Part shown: positions 60,675 to 64,000 of the stretch, piece after piece
Position numbering within the stretch: position 1 is the stretch's first letter
Layout of the letters: each line of letters begins with the position of its first letter
Source: Streptomyces violaceusniger Tu 4113
Lineage (GTDB): Bacteria > Actinomycetota > Actinomycetes > Streptomycetales > Streptomycetaceae
Direction of reading: 5' to 3'
NCBI RefSeq assembly: GCF_000147815.2
Contig: NC_015957.1
Span: 2,914,001 to 2,978,000, forward strand
DNA: 64,000 bases
The notes under the pieces: model-generated
What the model was told of the DNA's origin: nothing
The model's database searches: none
What the model saw: the letters and a program-made list of their open reading frames with translations, nothing else
Made by a program: the position numbers and the translations under genes

Positions 60675-61934
60675 GTGACCGGCTCCCATCCGACACGTTC
60701 CCGGTTCGCCGCCGCCCTGCGCCCCGCCGCCTTCGGGGCGGATCCCGCCGGGGAGCGGATGGAGCGCATCCGACGGTCGCCGAACTTCGCGAACGGTGTG
60801 TTCGTCAACCCGGTGGGCGCCCGCATCGGGCCGTCCGGCTCGATGCTGAAGTTCGCGTCCACCTACTTCCGCAAGGAGGAGCGCGTCCGCAGGGCCCCGG
60901 CCGGGACCGTGCCGGTGCACCCCACCACCGTCGCCGATCTGGCCACCCGGCCCGCCTCCGGGCTGCGGCTGACCTGGATGGGGCACTCCAGTGTGCTCGC
61001 GGAGATCGACGGGCGGCGGGTGCTGTTCGACCCGGTATGGGGCCAGCGCTGTTCGCCCTTCGCGATGGTGGGGCCCAAGCGGCTGCACCCGGTGCCGGTG
61101 CCGCTGCGGGAGCTGGCGCCGGTGGACGCGGTGGTCATCTCCCACGACCACTACGACCATCTGGACATGCCCACGATCCGGGCGCTGGTGCGCGGCCACG
61201 CCATGTTCGTCGTCCCGCTGGGGGTCGGCGCCCATCTGGAGCGCTGGGGCGTCCCGGCCGACCGGATGACCGAGCTGGACTGGCATGAGTCCACCGAGGT
61301 CGCCGGGCTCACGCTCACCGCCACTCCGGCCCGCCACTTCTGCGGGCGCGGGCTGCGCAACACCCAGCACACCCTGTGGGCCTCCTGGGTGGTGGCCGGT
61401 CCCGAGCACCGGGTCTACCACAGCGGGGACACCGGCTACTTCCCCGGTTTCAAGGAGATCGGCGCGGCGTACGGGCCGTTCGACGCGACCATGGTGCAGA
61501 TCGGCGCGTACTCCGACTACTGGCCGGACATCCATATGACCCCCGAGGAGGGCATGCGGGCCCACCTCGATCTGCAGGGCGGGGACCCGGCGAAGGGGAT
61601 CATGCTGCCGATCCACTGGGGCACCTTCAACCTCGCCCCGCATCCGTGGGAGGAGCCCGCCGAGGGAACGGTGTCGGCGGCGGAGGAGGCCGGGGCGAAC
61701 GTGGCCGTTCCGCGTCCGGGGCAGCCGTTCGAGCCGGGGCAGGGGCTGCCGCTGGAGCCGTGGTGGCGGGCGATCGCGGCACGGCCGGTGACGAAGACAC
61801 CGGCCGGGGCCGAGCGCGCGGCCGAGCCGACCGGCCTCACCGGCGCGACGGGCTCGTCCGGGGCCACCGGCGGGTCCGGAGCGTCCGGGGCGGCTGGTGG
61901 CGCGGACCCCGCGATGCCCATACCCCAGTCCTAG
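60675..61934 (+). CDS. metallo-beta-lactamase-fold hydrolase (NAPE-PLD/UlaG-like)
   Basis: The 419-residue protein has the Zn-binding motif SHDHYDHLD, further ligands in ATPARHFCGRG and YHSGDTGYFPG, and IHWGTFNLA near the end of the fold. This places it near phospholipase D-type NAPE-PLD hydrolases. The substrate may be a phosphodiester lipid. The C-terminal about 45 residues are low-complexity with eight Gly-X-X triplets. The GTG at 60675 follows CTGGAGG. No signal peptide is visible. Confidence 0.9.
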   Translation: MTGSHPTRSRFAAALRPAAFGADPAGERMERIRRSPNFANGVFVNPVGARIGPSGSMLKFASTYFRKEERVRRAPAGTVPVHPTTVADLATRPASGLRLTWMGHSSVLAEIDGRRVLFDPVWGQRCSPFAMVGPKRLHPVPVPLRELAPVDAVVISHDHYDHLDMPTIRALVRGHAMFVVPLGVGAHLERWGVPADRMTELDWHESTEVAGLTLTATPARHFCGRGLRNTQHTLWASWVVAGPEHRVYHSGDTGYFPGFKEIGAAYGPFDATMVQIGAYSDYWPDIHMTPEEGMRAHLDLQGGDPAKGIMLPIHWGTFNLAPHPWEEPAEGTVSAAEEAGANVAVPRPGQPFEPGQGLPLEPWWRAIAARPVTKTPAGAERAAEPTGLTGATGSSGATGGSGASGAAGGADPAMPIPQS

Positions 61935-62036
61935 CAAGGGAGTTGGCGCCGCCTCCCGAAGGCGGGCCGGCACAGGGCTTCTTTGTCGAATGGTGTCGAA
62001 ACCCTTGTGGTGGACACGACGCGCTCGCTTGAATGG

Positions 62037-62053
62037 TTAGGAAAGGTTCCTAA
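62037..62053. promoter_or_regulatory. palindromic operator upstream of chitosanase (CsnR-like)
   Basis: TTAGGAAAGGTTCCTAA has perfect 7-bp arms about a 3-bp centre and lies 89 bp before the chitosanase start. It closely resembles, as I recall, the operator bound by the ROK-family repressor CsnR at Streptomyces chitosanase genes. The csnR gene itself is not in the window. Confidence 0.65.
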
Positions 62054-62141
62054 CGGATCGTCCCAGGACCCGGGGCTGCCCCGGTGTGTCCTGGGACGGC
62101 CGCGCGCACTTCCCCCACAGTCGACAAGGAACGGAGTCCCC

Positions 62142-63008
62142 ATGTCCCCCATGCCCCGGAGGATCGGCCTCGCGGCGGTGGCCGTCGCCGTACCGGCCGC
62201 GCTCGTCTTCACCGGTGTCGGAGTCGGGCAGGCGTCCGACCACCTGCCGTCGTCGGCGGACGTGCACCGCCACTCTGCGCACAAGGCCGCCGCGGCGAGC
62301 AACCTGGACGACCCGGCGAAGAAGGAAATCGCCATGAAGCTGGTCTCCAGCGCCGAGAACTCCTCGCTCGACTGGCGCGCCCAGTTCCAGTACATCGAGG
62401 ACATAGGCGACGGCCGCGGCTACACGGCGGGCATCATCGGATTCTGCTCCGGCACCGGCGACATGCTGGAACTCGTCGAGTACTACACCCAGCAGAAGCC
62501 CGGCAACGTCCTGGCCAAGTACCTCCCCGCGCTGCGCGACGTCGACGGCACCGACTCCCACGACGGCCTGGACCCGAACTTCACCAAGGACTGGAAGAAG
62601 GCCGCCGCCGACAAGGCGTTCCAGGACGCCCAGGAGCACGAGCGCGACCGCGTCTACTTCAACCCGGCCGTCAAGCAGGGCAAGGACGACGGCCTGGGCG
62701 CGCTCGGCCAGTTCACCTACTACGACGCGATCGTGATGCACGGCCCCGGCGACAGCAAGTACAGCTTCGGCGGCATCCGTAAGACCGCCCTGTCCAAGGC
62801 CAAGCCCCCGGCGCAGGGCGGCAACGAGACCACGTACCTCAACGCCTTCCTCGACGCCCGTAAGGAGGCCATGAAGAGCGAGGAGGCGCACAGCGACACC
62901 AGCCGCGTCGACACCGAGCAGCGGAAGTTCCTCAACGAGAAGAACTTCGACCTGACGCCCCCGCTGCAGTGGAAGGTCTACGGCGACCCGTTCGAGATCA
63001 ACTCCTGA
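62142..63008 (+). CDS. csn: secreted chitosanase, GH46
   Basis: The 288-residue endo-enzyme has an N-terminal signal peptide (PRRIGLAAVAVAVPAALVF, ending near GVGQAS). The GH46 catalytic acid Glu is in LVSSAENSSLDWRAQF and the Asp in IEDIGDGRGYTAGIIGF. Fold residues such as ALGQFTYYDAIVMHGPGD are present. It hydrolyses chitosan to oligosaccharides outside the cell and complements the neighbouring GH19 chitinase. The ATG at 62142 follows ACGGAG. Confidence 0.96.
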   Translation: MSPMPRRIGLAAVAVAVPAALVFTGVGVGQASDHLPSSADVHRHSAHKAAAASNLDDPAKKEIAMKLVSSAENSSLDWRAQFQYIEDIGDGRGYTAGIIGFCSGTGDMLELVEYYTQQKPGNVLAKYLPALRDVDGTDSHDGLDPNFTKDWKKAAADKAFQDAQEHERDRVYFNPAVKQGKDDGLGALGQFTYYDAIVMHGPGDSKYSFGGIRKTALSKAKPPAQGGNETTYLNAFLDARKEAMKSEEAHSDTSRVDTEQRKFLNEKNFDLTPPLQWKVYGDPFEINS

Positions 63009-63027
63009 CCGCCGCACCGGTCCCCGC

Positions 63028-63074
63028 TTGCTAAGCGGGACGCTGTCCCATATTTTTAACCGGGACAGCGTCCC
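63028..63074 (+). promoter_or_regulatory. promoter with duplicated palindromic operator
   Basis: TTGCTA (63028) and TATTTT (63051) with a 17-nt spacer form a promoter. GGGACGCTGTCCC (63037-63049) fills the spacer, and its complement GGGACAGCGTCCC (63062-63074) lies just downstream of the -10. Each is itself a GGGAC-N3-GTCCC palindrome. This is the picture of a repressor-controlled promoter. The two arms could also fold into a hairpin terminating csn transcription. Confidence 0.65.
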
Positions 63075-63104
63075 GTTTATTTGTGATGCGGATGGAGTGG
63101 AAAT

Positions 63105-63830
63105 ATGTCGACATATCTTCTGGTGCACGGTGCTTGGCACACCGGAGAGTGCTGGGAGCGCGTGGTCCCGTTGCTGGCGACGGCCGGACACCGGGTGATC
63201 GCGCCGACGCTGACCGGCTACGGCGACACGGCACATCTGCTCGGCCCCGAGGTGGGGCTCGATACGCATGTCGACGACATCGTCGGGCTGATCACCGAGG
63301 AAGACCTCACCGATGTGGTGCTCGTCGGGCACAGCTATGCCGGGCTGGTCATCTCGTCCACCGCCAACCAGCTCCCGGACCGGATCGCGCAGCTGGTCTA
63401 CCTCGACGCGATGGTCCCGGAGGACGGCGAGACCGCGGCCGATGTCATGCCCTTCACCCAGGCCATGATCGACCAGGCACTGGCGTCCGAGAGCGGCTGG
63501 CGGAATCCGCCTCTGGTCGGGATGGACCCGTCCTGGGGTCTGTTCGGGGTCACCGATCCGGCGGACGTGGCGTGGCTGCGCTCGATGATGTCGGATCAGT
63601 CGGTGCGCTGCCTGCAGCAACCCGTCCGGCTGGACAACCCGGCCGTGAACGCGATCCCGCGGACGCATATCCACTGCGTCGCCAATGTGCCGCCGGGCAT
63701 GACCCGGCGGCCCGTCCCCGCGATCCAGCCCAACGGCTCCCCGGCGCAGGTGTGGGAGTTGGAGACCGGCCACGACTGCATGATCACCATGCCGGGCGAA
63801 CTCGCCGAGCTGCTGCTCAAGCTCGGCTGA
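63105..63830 (+). CDS. alpha/beta hydrolase
   Basis: The 241-residue cytoplasmic protein is of the esterase/hydroxynitrile-lyase-like subgroup. It has the oxyanion segment LLVHGAWHTGECW, nucleophile motif VLVGHSYAGLV and catalytic His in ETGHDCMITMP. It resembles small esterases acting on drug-like or aromatic esters. Its promoter carries two palindromic operators, so it is probably inducible by its substrate through a repressor encoded elsewhere. The ATG is at 63105. Confidence 0.92.
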   Translation: MSTYLLVHGAWHTGECWERVVPLLATAGHRVIAPTLTGYGDTAHLLGPEVGLDTHVDDIVGLITEEDLTDVVLVGHSYAGLVISSTANQLPDRIAQLVYLDAMVPEDGETAADVMPFTQAMIDQALASESGWRNPPLVGMDPSWGLFGVTDPADVAWLRSMMSDQSVRCLQQPVRLDNPAVNAIPRTHIHCVANVPPGMTRRPVPAIQPNGSPAQVWELETGHDCMITMPGELAELLLKLG

Positions 63831-63887
63831 GCCGGGCCCGCCCGGGCCCGGCTCGCCTCCGTCGGATCCGCCTGGGCGCGATCCGCC

Positions 63888-64000
63888 TCAGCCCCCCGCC
63901 GCCTCCACCAGGGCGCGCATGATCCGTACGTCGTCGCCCGCCTCCGGATGCCACTGGACGCCCAGTACGAACCCCTCCACGTCCGGCAGTTCCACCGCCT
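63888..64000 (-). CDS. class I glutamine amidotransferase/gamma-glutamyl peptidase (C26), partial 3' end
   Basis: The last 37 codons of a minus-strand gene run off the right edge. The translated end includes VLGVQWHPEAGDD, the conserved His-Pro-Glu of the class I glutamine amidotransferase triad in the form seen in gamma-glutamyl-GABA hydrolases (PuuD-like). The stop is at 63888. It is convergent with the alpha/beta hydrolase. The rest, including the catalytic cysteine, is outside the window. Confidence 0.8.
   Translation of the reverse strand, partial: AVELPDVEGFVLGVQWHPEAGDDVRIMRALVEAAGG

Noticed and set aside
1..64000. tRNA or rRNA genes
   Set aside because: I saw no cloverleaf-compatible sequence with a T-loop motif or rRNA-like stretch. 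This was by eye only; a covariance-model scan would be decisive.

Overview
The window is high-GC actinobacterial DNA, almost certainly from a Streptomyces chromosome. The signs are GC-rich third codon positions, GTG starts, tightly overlapping operons, a second set of isoprenoid genes inside a hopanoid cluster, Scr1/DUF397 regulator genes, and secreted chitinase and chitosanase. All calls come from reading the sequence and its translations; nothing was searched against a database.

Layout. 1-5 kb: enoyl-CoA hydratase-like gene, RsbW-like ATPase, type I isopentenyl-diphosphate isomerase, cation efflux protein, a non-coding 139-bp higher-order tandem repeat, and a galE-like epimerase. 5.3-13 kb: an overlapping operon of two CDP-alcohol phosphatidyltransferases, a nucleotidyltransferase, a glycerol-1-phosphate dehydrogenase-like enzyme, a family 2 glycosyltransferase and a TagG/TagH-type ABC exporter. 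It looks like a phosphopolyol or glycan cell-envelope polymer pathway and ends in a strong terminator. 13-30.5 kb: an IclR-like gene, a small LuxR-type regulator, an MFS exporter, a flavoprotein and an iterative polyketide/polyene-lipid synthase distantly like PUFA synthases. That synthase consists of AT-ACP, then FabL-like ER-KS-KS-like-KR-DH, then KR-DH-like, followed by a SnoaL-like protein, an SDR and a P450. 30.5-31.8 kb is apparently non-coding.

31.8-45.7 kb: a TetR-family gene, then a complete hopanoid operon (hpnC, hpnD, hpnE, a polyprenyl synthase, shc, hpnG, hpnH, ispG, dxs, hpnO). It should make FPP, squalene, hopene and then aminobacteriohopanetriol, with its own MEP-pathway enzymes. 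45.7-51 kb: serpin-like protein, dual-specificity-type phosphatase, GH36 alpha-galactosidase and an SGNH hydrolase. 51.3-53 kb: an Scr1-type regulatory set (ATPase, XRE regulator, DUF397).

52.9-58.3 kb (minus strand): a five-gene overlapping operon matching the STM4015-STM4011 families: a leucine-rich-repeat protein, an ATP-grasp-like protein, a sulfatase/phosphatase-fold hydrolase and two radical SAM enzymes. I know of no established function for it, and it is the best candidate here for an undescribed system. 58.6-64 kb: GH19 chitinase, GNAT acetyltransferase, metallo-beta-lactamase-fold hydrolase, GH46 chitosanase and an alpha/beta hydrolase. Three of these have clear palindromic operators overlapping their promoters. 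The right edge cuts a class I glutamine amidotransferase-type peptidase.
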